Assembly: GCA_009377605.1 (NCBI GenBank)
Contig: WHTT01000011.1
Location: forward strand, 1-62,999
Length of the DNA: 62,999 nucleotides
DNA from: Luteitalea sp.
Lineage (GTDB): Bacteria; Acidobacteriota; Vicinamibacteria; Vicinamibacterales; Vicinamibacteraceae
Reading direction: 5' to 3'
The notes beneath the pieces are model-generated. The model did no database searches and was not told the origin of the DNA. It was given only the letters and a program-made list of their open reading frames with translations. This document shows positions 52,263 to 61,826 of this stretch, piece by piece (the first letter of the stretch is position 1; the number at the start of each line of letters is the position of its first letter). A program made the position numbers and the translations under genes.

Positions 52263-52294
52263 GCGAGGGGTCTTTTAGACCCCTCGCGCCTTTT
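52263..52294 (+). terminator. intrinsic terminator
   Basis: GCGAGGGGTCT-TTT-AGACCCCTCGC forms a perfect 11-bp stem (52263-52273 with 52277-52287), followed by GCCTTTT. It lies 41 bp after the Tat-signal gene and may also serve the convergent PadR gene. Confidence 0.85.
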
Positions 52295-52319
52295 GTCTTA
52301 GACCTCGCTCCGTACCAGA

Positions 52320-52667
52320 TCACGAGGCGTCTCCGTGGGCGGCCCGCAGAATCAAGCCAACGGCCTCGGTCAAGCGGTGCCAGCTCGCCGTCTCGCTCTC
52401 CAGGTGAGCGCGACCCTTGCGCGTGAGCCGGTAGAACTTCGCCTCGCGCCCCGTATCGGAGAGCTTCCAATCCGCAGCCAGGTATCCGCGGTTTTCGAGA
52501 CGATGCAGGGCAGGGTAGAGTGAGCCTTGCTGCACCTGGACCACGTCACGGGAGATCTGCTGGAGCCGCTGCGCGATGGCATAGCCGTGAAGCGGCCCGA
52601 GGGCGACGACCTTGAGGATCAACAGGTCAAGCGTGCCCTGAGGAAGGTCTGCTTTCGATGGGCTCAT
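52320..52667 (-). CDS. PadR-family transcriptional regulator
   Basis: This 115-residue winged-helix repressor reads LPQGTLDLLILKVVALGPLH then GYAIAQRLQQIS, VQVQQGSLYPALHRLENRGY and GREAKFYRLTRKGRAHLE. The ATG at 52667 matches the family start. AT-rich, partly symmetrical sequence (ATATATCCCATAGG; GGATATAG) between 52684 and 52736 is a plausible operator. The usual partner permease is missing; the divergent neighbour is the peroxiredoxin-like gene. Confidence 0.9.
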   Translation of the reverse strand: MSPSKADLPQGTLDLLILKVVALGPLHGYAIAQRLQQISRDVVQVQQGSLYPALHRLENRGYLAADWKLSDTGREAKFYRLTRKGRAHLESETASWHRLTEAVGLILRAAHGDAS

Positions 52668-52776
52668 GATGCCTCCGACTTCGACATATATCCCATAGGC
52701 GGAGAGGAAGTCAACTGCGATGTCGCCTGGATATAGTTCGCAGGAGGCCGAGTAAGTCCGGTAGGAGGTATCGCGC

Positions 52777-53328
52777 GTGGAAAGAGGAGCCAAAGGAAAT
52801 CGTGTTGGTCAGCTAGCGGCGCCGTTCGAGCTTCCGGATGCCATCGGCCAGGTGCATCGGCTCGCGGACTATCAGGGGGCGTGGCTACTGCTCGTCTTTC
52901 ATCGACACCTCGGTTGACTGCCCTGCCGCAGGCACTTGCTGCAGTTGCAGCAACACGAACAGACCTTCAACGACCTGGCGACGCGCATCGCCGTGGTGAC
53001 GTTCGAGACCACACCGTTCGTCCGCGCGTATGCGGAGGATATGAGGATCGCGTGGCCAATCCTCATCGACAGAGAGCGGACGCTGTACCAGGCTTACGGC
53101 ATGCATCACGCACGCCTGTGGGACCTATGGGGGCCAAGCACGTGGTGGGCCTACGCGAAGGAGCTGGCCCGCGGCAAGCTGCCCGGACGCCCGCATGCCG
53201 ATACGGCTCAGCTCGGTGGTGACGTGCTCATCGACCCATCCGGCCTCGTCCGATTCCACTACGTCGGCGTCGGTCCCGCAGACCGTCCATCGATCACGAC
53301 TATCCTCACTGCGCGTCGTGGAAGATGA
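52777..53328 (+). CDS. candidate selenoprotein: peroxiredoxin-like (AhpC/TSA_2-type) protein with UxxC
   Basis: A GTG at 52777 follows AGGAGG by 8 bp. The frame reads VGQLAAPFELPDAIG, then LLLVFHRHLG, then TGA at 52915-52917, LPCRRHLLQLQQHEQTFNDL, IAVVTFETTPFVRAY and PILIDRERTLYQAYG to the stop at 53326-53328 (183 residues including the TGA position). The TGA falls exactly where thioredoxin-fold relatives have the first Cys of CxxC, giving U-L-P-C at residues 47-50. This is the classic signature of a selenocysteine codon rather than random nonsense. Relatives are SelL-like/peroxiredoxin-like redox proteins. It needs selA/B/C/D elsewhere in the genome. The 3' end overlaps the convergent oxygenase by 23 bp. 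The alternative is a Cys-to-stop mutation. Confidence 0.7.
52936..52953 (+). promoter_or_regulatory. candidate bacterial SECIS stem-loop
   Basis: TTGCTGC-AGTT-GCAGCAA forms a 7-bp stem with an apical loop containing GU. The loop G is about 27 nt after the in-frame TGA, inside the 16-37 nt range usually quoted for bacterial SECIS elements recognised by SelB. It is inside the coding sequence, as required. Confidence 0.55.
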
Positions 53329-54049
53329 TGCCGAGCGTGTGCCGCCGGCCGCTCCGCACGCGGCTCACCCCATGGCGCAACGTGACGCGATACCAACCAC
53401 GAGTGCCCTGCACGGGTCGATGGTGCACCGGGAAGATCACCCCATCTCCCTGCGCGAGCGGCACGACCTCGGCGCGCGACTGCATGCGGGGGCGCTGCTC
53501 GGCGAGCACGAACTCTCCCCCGGTGAAGTCACGCGCCGGCGCCGAGAGAAGAAAGGCCACCTGCAGCGGGAAGACATGCTCCCCGTAGAGATCCTGATGG
53601 AGGCAGTTGTAATCGCCCTCGCCGTACTGCAGGAGGAGCGGCGTTGGTCTGTTCTGGCCAGCCCGATGACACCGATCGATGAAGTCCGCGTGGTCGTCCG
53701 GATACCGAACCGCGATCCCCATCGCTTGGTTCCAGCGGTTGGCGATGACCGCCAATGGTGGATAGAGCGTGCGCCGTAGATCGGCCACCACCTCCGGCAA
53801 CGGCGACGCGAAGTATTTGTACGCGCCCCGTCCGAACCCGTGGCGTGCCATCACGATTCGACTGCGGAACCGCGCCTCCTCAGCATAGAGATCGGCCAGT
53901 GCCGCGCATTCCTCGGCCGTGAGTAGCGAGCTCACCATCGCACAGCCGTGCGTGTCGAGCTCCGCGGTGAGGTGCGGCCATTCGAGTGCCGCGACTCGCT
54001 CGGACACAGTAAGGTGGGTGGCGTGCGCATGGAGACTTCCACGCGTCAT
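53306..54049 (-). CDS. 2OG-Fe(II) oxygenase paired with ada
   Basis: This 247-residue protein has an Fe(II)-binding HxD in NCLHQDLYGEHVFPLQVAFL and a distal basic/His region (GWYRVTLRHGVSRV, GRRHTLGIIFH) for iron and 2-oxoglutarate. The N-terminus (HGCAMVSSLLTAEECAALAD) resembles prolyl-hydroxylase-type proteins frequently encoded after ada. The ATG at 54049 overlaps the ada stop (ATGA). It probably takes part in the alkylation-damage response; the substrate (DNA, RNA or protein) is unknown. Confidence 0.8.
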   Translation of the reverse strand: MTRGSLHAHATHLTVSERVAALEWPHLTAELDTHGCAMVSSLLTAEECAALADLYAEEARFRSRIVMARHGFGRGAYKYFASPLPEVVADLRRTLYPPLAVIANRWNQAMGIAVRYPDDHADFIDRCHRAGQNRPTPLLLQYGEGDYNCLHQDLYGEHVFPLQVAFLLSAPARDFTGGEFVLAEQRPRMQSRAEVVPLAQGDGVIFPVHHRPVQGTRGWYRVTLRHGVSRVRSGRRHTLGIIFHDAQ

Positions 54050-55131
54050 GATGACGCCTCTCGCTCGATGAGCTGCTGCTTGCGCGCCAAGCCCCAGCGA
54101 TAACCCGAGAGGGCTCCGTCGTTCCGGACGACGCGATGGCAGGGGATGGCAACAGCGATGGCGTTCGACGCGCACGCGTGCGCGACGGCGCGCGCCGCGT
54201 TCGGCGCGCCGATACGACGTGCGATGTCAGAGTAGCTCACCGTCTGTCCGGCAGGAATCTCGCGCAACGCCTGCCACACGCGGTGCTGGAAGGCGGTGCC
54301 GCGAATGTCCAGCGGAAGGTCGAGGCCGGTCGCCGGCGCTTCCACGAAGCCAATCACCGTCGCCACCAGCTGTTCGAACGCTGGGTCGTCACCGACGAGC
54401 GCGGCACTCAGGAATCGGTCCTGCAGATCCCGCACGAGAACGTCGGGATCGTCGCCCAGCATAATGGCGCAAATACCCTTGTCGGTGGCCGCCACCAGGA
54501 TGGATCCGATTGAGCACTCCGCCACCGCGAAGCGGATTGCTGCGCCATCGCCGCCCGACCGGAACCGTGTGGGCGTCATGCCCAGCACGGCAGACGAGGC
54601 GCTGTAGAAGCGGCTACTCGAATTGAAGCCGGCGTTGTAGATGGCGTCGGTCACCGTCTGGCTTCGCGGGAGCTCCGTCCGGAGCCGCTCGGTCCGCCGA
54701 GCGGCGGCATACGCGCGCGGGGTCACCCCTGTCAGCGCCTTGAACACCCGGTGAAAGTAGAAGCGACTCATCCCTACCGCCGCGGCAAGTGCCTCGAGGC
54801 GAGGCATCTCCACGGCTGTCTCGATCAAGCTGCACGCTTTCGCGACGGCCGCTGCCTGTTGCTCGGCCAGCGAGGGCCCCTTCGGCCGGCATCTCAGGCA
54901 CGGCCGGAAGCCCGCATGCTCTGCCTCGTCGACGGTGGCGTGAAAGCGCACGTGTTGGCGTCCAGGTCGTCGCGCCGCACAAGAGGGCCGGCAATAGATG
55001 CCGGTCGTTTCAACCGAGTAGAAGAAATGGTCGTCTGCCCGGCCGTCGCGGCGTACCACTGCCGCCCAGCGCTCCTCATCGCTCGAATACGCGGCTGGTG
55101 CCTCGTCTGTCGTCCTCGCCATGCCGGTCAT
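54046..55131 (-). CDS. ada: bifunctional alkylation-repair regulator/methyltransferase Ada
   Basis: This protein has 361 residues; the ATG at 55131 has AAGGAG upstream. The N-terminal zinc domain has four Cys (GIYCRPSCAARRPGRQH, FRPCLRCRPKG); the first accepts methyl from phosphotriesters. An AraC-type HTH (about 95-185: AAAVGMSRFYFHRVFKALTG, NAGFNSSSRFY) follows, then the O6-alkylguanine transferase domain (about 200-355) with RGTAFQHRVWQALREIPAGQ and the acceptor Cys in AIPCHRVVRNDG. Methylated Ada activates its own operon, which here includes the 2OG oxygenase. Confidence 0.95.
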   Translation of the reverse strand: MTGMARTTDEAPAAYSSDEERWAAVVRRDGRADDHFFYSVETTGIYCRPSCAARRPGRQHVRFHATVDEAEHAGFRPCLRCRPKGPSLAEQQAAAVAKACSLIETAVEMPRLEALAAAVGMSRFYFHRVFKALTGVTPRAYAAARRTERLRTELPRSQTVTDAIYNAGFNSSSRFYSASSAVLGMTPTRFRSGGDGAAIRFAVAECSIGSILVAATDKGICAIMLGDDPDVLVRDLQDRFLSAALVGDDPAFEQLVATVIGFVEAPATGLDLPLDIRGTAFQHRVWQALREIPAGQTVSYSDIARRIGAPNAARAVAHACASNAIAVAIPCHRVVRNDGALSGYRWGLARKQQLIEREASS

Positions 55132-55262
55132 GATCGTACTCCTTTCGGTCCCCGGCAGGTCGCTGACCTGCCCTTGACCGATACTGAAGGAACACACATC
55201 GGTAGGCACTCCGACTCTTGCTTTTGAATTTCGGGAGGCGAATGTCAGCCGCGCCTGCTCGA

Positions 55263-56030
55263 TCAGTTCCCGGACAGCTGCTGGCGAGCCTTCTCCACGT
55301 CACGGTGGAAGACGAAGAGCGGATCGGCGTTCTCTGCCCGCGTCGTGAAGTTCCAGGTGCGCCCCCCCTCCTGCTCCACTCGTAAGGTCTTGTCGAGATA
55401 GTCCACACGAAAGGTGCCTAGTTGGCCCCAAGGCAGGGACAACGCATGGTCGCCCTTGGAGGGCTTATATCTCAAGCCCTCAAGGGAGGCGGCGAGACGT
55501 CCTTCACAGGAGCCGAAGGCATGTTTGTGCACGACGTCGACCGTCTCGTCCAGCGTGACCTCGTTGAGCTCGATATCGACGCTCGTCGTGTCTTCGCCAA
55601 TCTCGATCGTACGCACGGCCGCGGTGTAGCCTTCCGCGACCAGGTTCAATTGATGGGTTCCCGGCGTGACGTTCCGTGTCACGAGCGGCGTCTTTCCGAG
55701 GAACTTACGGTCGATGAACACCATCGCGCCGGGGACGTCGCTATTCACGCGCAGCTCTGGCGCTGGCGGCTCGACAGCTGGTGGCGGAGACGTAGGCTTC
55801 GGCAACTCCTCACGCGCCGGAGGAGGCTTCTTCACAGGAGGCGGCGCAGCCTTGGGCGCTGCCTCGTCTCGAGCGGAAGCCGGTGGTGTCGCAGGCATCG
55901 TTGGCTCTGTGCCTCGGTCTTCAGCGGCGCGACTCAGATACCAGGCCAGCCCACCGCTGAGCACGGCCGCCACGAGCGCCACCGCCACGAGTGGACCTCG
56001 ACTACGAGGAGTCTGCGATTGCTCGAGCAT
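55263..56030 (-). CDS. PEGA-domain membrane-anchored protein
   Basis: This protein has 255 residues from ATG 56030. A single TM anchor (PLVAVALVAAVLSGGLAWYL) is followed by a Pro/Ala/Lys-rich spacer (about 40-90), a PEGA domain (about 92-160: VNSDVPGAMVFIDRKFLGKT, VTPGTHQLNLVAEGY, IEIGEDTTSVDIEL) and a C-terminal beta domain (CEGRLAASLEGLRY, WNFTTRAENADPLFVF). PEGA domains sit in periplasmic or surface scaffolds. It is divergent from the large receptor. The ligand is unknown. Confidence 0.75.
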   Translation of the reverse strand: MLEQSQTPRSRGPLVAVALVAAVLSGGLAWYLSRAAEDRGTEPTMPATPPASARDEAAPKAAPPPVKKPPPAREELPKPTSPPPAVEPPAPELRVNSDVPGAMVFIDRKFLGKTPLVTRNVTPGTHQLNLVAEGYTAAVRTIEIGEDTTSVDIELNEVTLDETVDVVHKHAFGSCEGRLAASLEGLRYKPSKGDHALSLPWGQLGTFRVDYLDKTLRVEQEGGRTWNFTTRAENADPLFVFHRDVEKARQQLSGN

Positions 56031-56185
56031 GCAAGTACCGTAACGTACTCGGTCATTCTGTCGCGAGCGACTGCCTCCTGCGCATCGCGCCGAGGGGAAT
56101 GCGAAGGCTGGCTCGCGTATGCGGCACGCGACGGTATCGGGGGCTGTTACATTGACATTGCATGCGCGTGGTAGCGTCGCCGCGC

Positions 56186-59100
56186 ATGCACAGACCGATC
56201 CTCTTGACAATCCTCCTCGCCGTATTCTCCGAGCCACTGTTTGCCCAGACAGCTCAAGTGAGCGGGCGTGTCACGGATACGTCGGACAGCGTCGTGCACG
56301 GAGTCACGGTCACCGTGGTGCAGCGCGACACGGGCAGCGCACGCCTAGGCGTCACCAACGAAGACGGCTACTACAGCGTGCCAGCGCTCCCGCCCGGTAC
56401 GTATGTCTTGACGGCTGAGCTCGAGGGCTTTACGCCGGCCGTCCGCGATGGGCTCGTGCTCGTCAACGACCACGTCGCGCGAGCCGATTTCGTCCTGCGC
56501 CCAGGCGGCGTCGAGGAAGAGGTGCAAGTGACCGCAGACGCCTTGCTCGAGTCGCAGAAGGCCGACGTGGGCAGCGTGGTGACGGAGCGGAGCATCCACG
56601 AGCTCCCGCTCAACGTGCGAGATCCCATCAGCCTGGTGACGCTCACGCCGGGTGTGACGACCGGTGCGAACTTCGGCAGCGGCGGCGGTCGCAGTGCAGG
56701 CCGCAACTTCTTCAAGGCGAACTTTCGGGTCGCCGGCGGACGGCATCGTGGCCAGGACGTGCTGCTCGATGGTGCGGCGAATGTCACGGGTGACGCGTAC
56801 GTCGGGTACATTCCGCCGGTCGATGCCACGCAGGAGTTCAAGGTCGAGACCAACGCCTTCTCGGCGGAGTACGGCCACACGACTGGCGGCATCCTGACTG
56901 TTGTGACCAAGTCTGGCACGAACGAGCTGAGGGGAACAGCCTACAACTTCTATCGCAACGACGCCCTCGACGCCACGGACTTCTTTACGAAGCAAGTAGG
57001 GCTCGAGCCGCCGGACTTCACGCGCAATCAGTTCGGTGGCGTGGTGGGGGGGCCGATCCACGCCGATCGGACGTTCTTCTTTGGCAGCTACGAGGGCCTG
57101 CGCCAGGAGTTTCCGCAAGCGTTGATCTCGACCGTACCCACGATGGCGCAGCGCGCGGGAGATTTCTCGGGGACGCGTGACGCGCAAGGGCGACCGATCG
57201 TCATCTACGATCCGTTGACGACACGCAGGCGTCCAAGCGGCGATGTCGTGCGCGACCCGTTCCCGGGCAATCGCATTCCGGAAGACCGCTGGGATCCCGT
57301 AGGCGAAAGTGTCCTCCAGTCCTATCCGGAGCCGAACCAGCCAGGCGATCCGGTGACCGGCGCCAACAACTACGCGTTTACGGGTGACCAGACCACGGAT
57401 ACGAACAACTACAACATTCGCGTGGACCATCAACTCTCCGAGGGCCATCGCCTGTTCGGACGCTACGCCTACCAGCGCTCCGACCAGGAGGCGGCGGCGC
57501 GCTGGCCTGGTGGCAGCTCACCGGACGAGAGCACGGTCGTCGACCGCTACACCAATGCCGTGCTGGGCGACACGATCGTCCTTTCGCCCACAACGACGGC
57601 GGAGCTCCGCGTGGGATTCACGAGGGCACACGCCAACATCGTCGCGCCGACGTTCGACCTGCTGCAATTGGGCTTCCCACAGTACATGAGCCAGCTCGAC
57701 ACGAGCCTGTGGCCGCAATTCGCTGTTGCCGATGTCACGGGCATCGGCAACGGCTTCGGCAACGACCAGCCGCGCAATACGTACTCGGTCGCAGGACAGG
57801 TGCACCGGTTGGCGGGACGGCACGTCCTCAAGGCCGGCGTCGACGTTCGTGCGTTGCAGTTCAACGCGTTCGAGAACAACGACCCTGCCGGCTCGTTCTC
57901 GTTCTCTCGCAGCATGACGCAGGGACCGATCGCGAATCAGGCGACTCCCGACGCGGGTCATGGCGTCGCTTCACTGCTGCTGGGCGCCGGTTCCGGCGGC
58001 AACGTGGACCACATCAGCGGCCTTGCCCTCCAGCGGCGCGCCTATGGGCTGTTCATTCAAGACGACTGGCGAGTCTCGCCGCGCCTGACCGTCAACCTGG
58101 GACTCCGCTACGACGTTGACACCGGGATGACGGAACGGTTCGACCGCCTGACCTGGCTCGATCTCGATGCGCCAAGCCCCCTGGCCGAGGCCACCGGCCT
58201 TCCCTTGCGCGGTGTGCTCCGCTTCGCGGGGGCCGATGGCCCGCGCAACCAGCTCGACACCGATTGGAACAACGTGGCTCCGCGCGTGGGCATCGCGTAC
58301 AGCGCCACACCGACCACCGTGGTGCGCGCCGGCTACGGCATCTTCTATGCTCCGATGCCCGTCAGGCGGATCGGCTCGGTTGGCTTCGACACGACGACCC
58401 CATGGGTCGCAAGTCTCGATGGGCTCGTGCCAACCAACTATCTGCGCGACCCATTCCCGCAAGGCTTCAATCTTCCGACGGGAGATCGCGACCCTCTGAC
58501 GAACGTGGGCTTCAACCTGGCGAGCACGACACGCGACCAGCCGGTGGGCTACACGCAACAGTGGAGCCTGTCGCTACAACGCCAGCTTGGTGAACGCCTG
58601 CTGGTCGACGTCGCCTATCTTGGAAACAAGGGAACCAAGTTGCAGTCCGGCGTCGTCTTCCAAGAAAACTCAATCGACCCAGAGCTCCTCGCCCTGGGCA
58701 ATCAGCTCGACGAGCTCGTTGCGAATCCTTTCTTCGGTCTCATCGAGAGCGGGCCCCTCTCAGCCCCCTCGGTCGCGCGGCGTCAGCTCCTACTGCCGTT
58801 TCCGCAGTACACCGCCGTGTCGCAGCAGTTCGCGGACGCCACGAGCGCCTTCTATCACGCGATGGTCGTCAAGGCGGAGCGGCGTGCGTCGCGCGGCCTC
58901 ACGCTCATGGCGTCGTACGTGTGGTCGAAGCTCATAGACGAGGCGTCGGATCAGGTGGGCGGCACGAGCATCCTCAACTTCTACGACCGGCGCGCAGAGC
59001 GGTCGTTGTCGACCTACGACGTCCCAGACAATGTCGTCGTGAGCACCGTGTACGACCTGCCGTTCGGCCGCAATCGCCGCCTGGCCACCAGCTTGCCCCG

Positions 59101-59527
59101 CCTCGTCAACGCGCTCGTCGGCGACTGGACGGTCGCAGTCATTGCTAGGTGGCAGAGCGGCTTTCCCATCAGAGTGAATCGGCCAGCGGTGCGTGATGCG
59201 CGCAGCGCCCGGCTCGACGATCCGACGATCGAGCGCTGGTTCGATACCGATGTCTTCAGCCCGGCCGAGCCGTTTACCTTTGGCAATGTGAGCCGAGCGC
59301 TCCCGGACGTTCGCGCCGACGGCGTGAAGAATGTCGACATGACCTTCTCGAAGAGCGTCCGGGTTGATCGGTATCGTCTGCAGCTTCGGGCGGACGTGTT
59401 CAATCTCTTCAACCGCACACAGTTTGCCGCCCCAAACGGCAGCGTCACGAGCGCTGCCTTCGGCACGGTCACGAGCCAGGCCAACAGCCCGCGTGAGATC
59501 CAAGTTGGCGTGAAGCTGTACTGGTAG
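56186..59527 (+). CDS. TonB-dependent receptor, Oar-like, complete
   Basis: This protein has 1113 residues from ATG 56186. Signal peptide (LLTILLAVFSEPLFAQ), carboxypeptidase-regulatory-like domain (about 22-105), plug (about 110-240: LLESQKADVGSVVTERSIHE, RVAGGRHRGQDVLLDGA, EYGHTTGGILTVVTKSGTNE) and a barrel ending EIQVGVKLYW. NQFGGVVGGPI and FFFGSYEGLRQ are typical of the Acidobacteriota Oar-like group. It is intact, unlike three other receptors in the window. It is followed tail-to-tail, 12 bp away, by the chimeric gene. Confidence 0.9.
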   Translation: MHRPILLTILLAVFSEPLFAQTAQVSGRVTDTSDSVVHGVTVTVVQRDTGSARLGVTNEDGYYSVPALPPGTYVLTAELEGFTPAVRDGLVLVNDHVARADFVLRPGGVEEEVQVTADALLESQKADVGSVVTERSIHELPLNVRDPISLVTLTPGVTTGANFGSGGGRSAGRNFFKANFRVAGGRHRGQDVLLDGAANVTGDAYVGYIPPVDATQEFKVETNAFSAEYGHTTGGILTVVTKSGTNELRGTAYNFYRNDALDATDFFTKQVGLEPPDFTRNQFGGVVGGPIHADRTFFFGSYEGLRQEFPQALISTVPTMAQRAGDFSGTRDAQGRPIVIYDPLTTRRRPSGDVVRDPFPGNRIPEDRWDPVGESVLQSYPEPNQPGDPVTGANNYAFTGDQTTDTNNYNIRVDHQLSEGHRLFGRYAYQRSDQEAAARWPGGSSPDESTVVDRYTNAVLGDTIVLSPTTTAELRVGFTRAHANIVAPTFDLLQLGFPQYMSQLDTSLWPQFAVADVTGIGNGFGNDQPRNTYSVAGQVHRLAGRHVLKAGVDVRALQFNAFENNDPAGSFSFSRSMTQGPIANQATPDAGHGVASLLLGAGSGGNVDHISGLALQRRAYGLFIQDDWRVSPRLTVNLGLRYDVDTGMTERFDRLTWLDLDAPSPLAEATGLPLRGVLRFAGADGPRNQLDTDWNNVAPRVGIAYSATPTTVVRAGYGIFYAPMPVRRIGSVGFDTTTPWVASLDGLVPTNYLRDPFPQGFNLPTGDRDPLTNVGFNLASTTRDQPVGYTQQWSLSLQRQLGERLLVDVAYLGNKGTKLQSGVVFQENSIDPELLALGNQLDELVANPFFGLIESGPLSAPSVARRQLLLPFPQYTAVSQQFADATSAFYHAMVVKAERRASRGLTLMASYVWSKLIDEASDQVGGTSILNFYDRRAERSLSTYDVPDNVVVSTVYDLPFGRNRRLATSLPRLVNALVGDWTVAVIARWQSGFPIRVNRPAVRDARSARLDDPTIERWFDTDVFSPAEPFTFGNVSRALPDVRADGVKNVDMTFSKSVRVDRYRLQLRADVFNLFNRTQFAAPNGSVTSAAFGTVTSQANSPREIQVGVKLYW

Positions 59528-59539
59528 ACAAGGGACCGC

Positions 59540-61801
59540 CTATTCGTACCGCAGCGCCTCGATCGGATCGACACGGCTGGCGCGGCGCGCCGGCACCCAC
59601 GTGGCGACGAGCGCCACGATGCTCAGGACCAGCGGTACACTGACGAAGACCATCGGGTCCCACGTCTGAACGCCGAACAGGAAGCTGGCAATAAAGCGGG
59701 TCAGGCCGAAAGCGGACGCGATGCCAATCACGACACCGATGATCGCGAGACGCATGCCCTGAACGATCACCATGTTCTTGACCTGGCTCGCTTCGGCGCC
59801 CAGCGCGAGCCGGATGCCAATCTCTTGTGTCCGCTGCTGGACCGAGTACGCCATCAAGCCATAGATCCCGATAGCGGCCAGCAGGAGCGCAGAGGCGCCG
59901 AACACGGTCATGAGCCACATGTTGAAGCGCTGGCGCGACGTCGAGCGGCTGACCACCGTCTCCATCGAGCGGATGTCGGACACCGGCAGGCCAGTGGCTT
60001 GGCGTAGCGCTTCCTGGATCGCGCTGCTCAGCGAGTATGGCTGCACCTGTGTTCGGATGACCCAGGCCATCGGAGTAATGCGGACGTTCAGCGCGTTGGC
60101 CGCATCAGGCACCTGCGGCTGGGGGACGTACATCCGCGGTCCGGGATCGTTGTTGAGCCCGCCGTCGCGCACGTCGCCGACGATGCCGATGATCTGCCGT
60201 TCCGGCTCCTCGGCAAACTCCTGCATGACGCCGCGACCGATCACGAGCCGGTCGGCGAGCGGATCGCCCTTTGGCCAGTACTCGCGAGCCATCGCCTCGT
60301 TGATGACGACCACCGGCGGCGACTCGCGCGTGTCTCGATCCGTGTACACGCGTCCCGCCCGGACGGGAATCTCGAACACCTCGAAGTATCCGGCAGATAC
60401 CGTCACCCAACCGCCGCCGCCGTGGTATGGGTCGTCTTGCAGCGGCCGACCAGCAATGACAAACGGTAGACCATAGCCGCCCTCGAGCGGCACACAGCAG
60501 GTCGCGCTGGCTTCGAGAACACCAGGCAGCGCACGAAGGCGTTCGACGCCGTCGCGCACCAGCCGCTCGACGTTGTCCGCTTGCAGGAACCGCGGATCGT
60601 TCAACGACATGCGCATCGTCAGCACATTGGTCGGGTTGAAGCCGGGCTCGACGGCTCTGAGCGCGATTGCACTTCGGATGAGGAGCGCGGATCCCACGAG
60701 CAGGATGAGCGCGAGCGCCACTTCGGCCACCACCAGCACAGAACGCGTCTTGTTCTGACGTGCGCCCGTGCCCGAGCGTCCGCTGCTCTCCTTGAGCGTT
60801 GCGCTGAGATCCGTGCGGGAGGACTGCAGCGCCGGGATCCCCTCGAGGACCGCATGCTGCTGCCGCGTCTCGATGCCACGATTCAGGACGAACCTCGACC
60901 CATCCGGCTCGAGGAGCGCGTTGTAGGAGAGCCACTCGGCCCAACGCCGTTCCTCTTCGACAAACTGCGCTCCGAGCGCGGTGCCGCGCGTGTAGTGCCA
61001 CGCGCCCTGCAGGTTGCTTTGATGCGTATTGAAGTTGTAGCCCCAGTCCGGACCATCGGCTTCGTAGAAATAGCCGACAGGGCTCTGGAGCTCCGTGTGC
61101 GTCTCCCGAATACGCCGTTCCAGAAGCGACCGCAGCTCCTCGTCCGGGCGCACGCGAAGCAGCGCGAACGCGCCACTCCAGACATTGGTGTACTGGTTGG
61201 AGAAGCGGAGGCCATGCTCGTACAACTGCGGGTCGGTGAGCACGATGTGAACTGCTTGGCGTTGCGCCTCGATCGCACGTTGCCGGAGTGTGGCATCGAT
61301 AGGGGGACCGTCGGCGAGGAGCACCAGCGCCTGCCCGACGAATTTCGTGGCGAACGCCGTTGCAGCCAAGTTCCAGCGCTCTGGCGCATACTCGCTGAAC
61401 TGCCCGTCGTCTGCCTGGATGCGACACCAGAAGTCGAGCGCCGCCTCGAGGCGTTGTCGCACCGCCGGGGAGCCACGATATGGGTTCCACGGCCGGTCTG
61501 TCGTGTAGAAGTACGCGAGCGCCAGGATGTTCTCCATGATGCGGGCGTTGTAGGGCTGGTTGTCCTTGGGCGCCCGCCAGACCGCGACGTCGATGAAGCC
61601 GCGATCTGGTCCCGACTCGCGGACGCTCGTCGCGAGTCGGTGGAAGTGCGCGAGATAGTAGGGGAGATCGAGCTCATCGTCTCTGAAATCGTCCGGGCCC
61701 AGCGCCGACAAGTCCACTGGGGGCACATCGAGCCAGCGCTCCTGCGCGGCCTGGACGAAGGGCAGAAGGGCCAGACACAGTGCGACCACGCGAACGTACA
61801 T
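59540..61801 (-). CDS. in-frame chimera: secreted alpha-barrel-like protein fused to FtsX-type permease C-terminus
   Basis: This protein has 753 residues. Positions 1-320: signal peptide (VALCLALLPFVQA) and a helical, Trp/Tyr-rich secreted domain (RPWNPYRGSPAVRQRLEAAL, FSNQYTNVWSGAFALLRV, WGYNFNTHQSNLQGAWHYT), like uncharacterised lyase/hydrolase-type barrels. From about 320 (coordinate ~60841) the sequence becomes the second half of a MacB/FtsX permease: IPALQSSRTDLSATLKES, TM (VLVVAEVALALILLVGSALL), the periplasmic core domain, three TM helices with EIGIRLALGAEA, and VDPIEALRYE. The first FtsX half and the barrel C-terminus are missing. The in-frame join suggests a deletion fusion. Confidence 0.75.
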   Translation of the reverse strand: MYVRVVALCLALLPFVQAAQERWLDVPPVDLSALGPDDFRDDELDLPYYLAHFHRLATSVRESGPDRGFIDVAVWRAPKDNQPYNARIMENILALAYFYTTDRPWNPYRGSPAVRQRLEAALDFWCRIQADDGQFSEYAPERWNLAATAFATKFVGQALVLLADGPPIDATLRQRAIEAQRQAVHIVLTDPQLYEHGLRFSNQYTNVWSGAFALLRVRPDEELRSLLERRIRETHTELQSPVGYFYEADGPDWGYNFNTHQSNLQGAWHYTRGTALGAQFVEEERRWAEWLSYNALLEPDGSRFVLNRGIETRQQHAVLEGIPALQSSRTDLSATLKESSGRSGTGARQNKTRSVLVVAEVALALILLVGSALLIRSAIALRAVEPGFNPTNVLTMRMSLNDPRFLQADNVERLVRDGVERLRALPGVLEASATCCVPLEGGYGLPFVIAGRPLQDDPYHGGGGWVTVSAGYFEVFEIPVRAGRVYTDRDTRESPPVVVINEAMAREYWPKGDPLADRLVIGRGVMQEFAEEPERQIIGIVGDVRDGGLNNDPGPRMYVPQPQVPDAANALNVRITPMAWVIRTQVQPYSLSSAIQEALRQATGLPVSDIRSMETVVSRSTSRQRFNMWLMTVFGASALLLAAIGIYGLMAYSVQQRTQEIGIRLALGAEASQVKNMVIVQGMRLAIIGVVIGIASAFGLTRFIASFLFGVQTWDPMVFVSVPLVLSIVALVATWVPARRASRVDPIEALRYE

Positions 61802-61826
61802 TGGACCTCTTCGAAGAATTGTCGAC

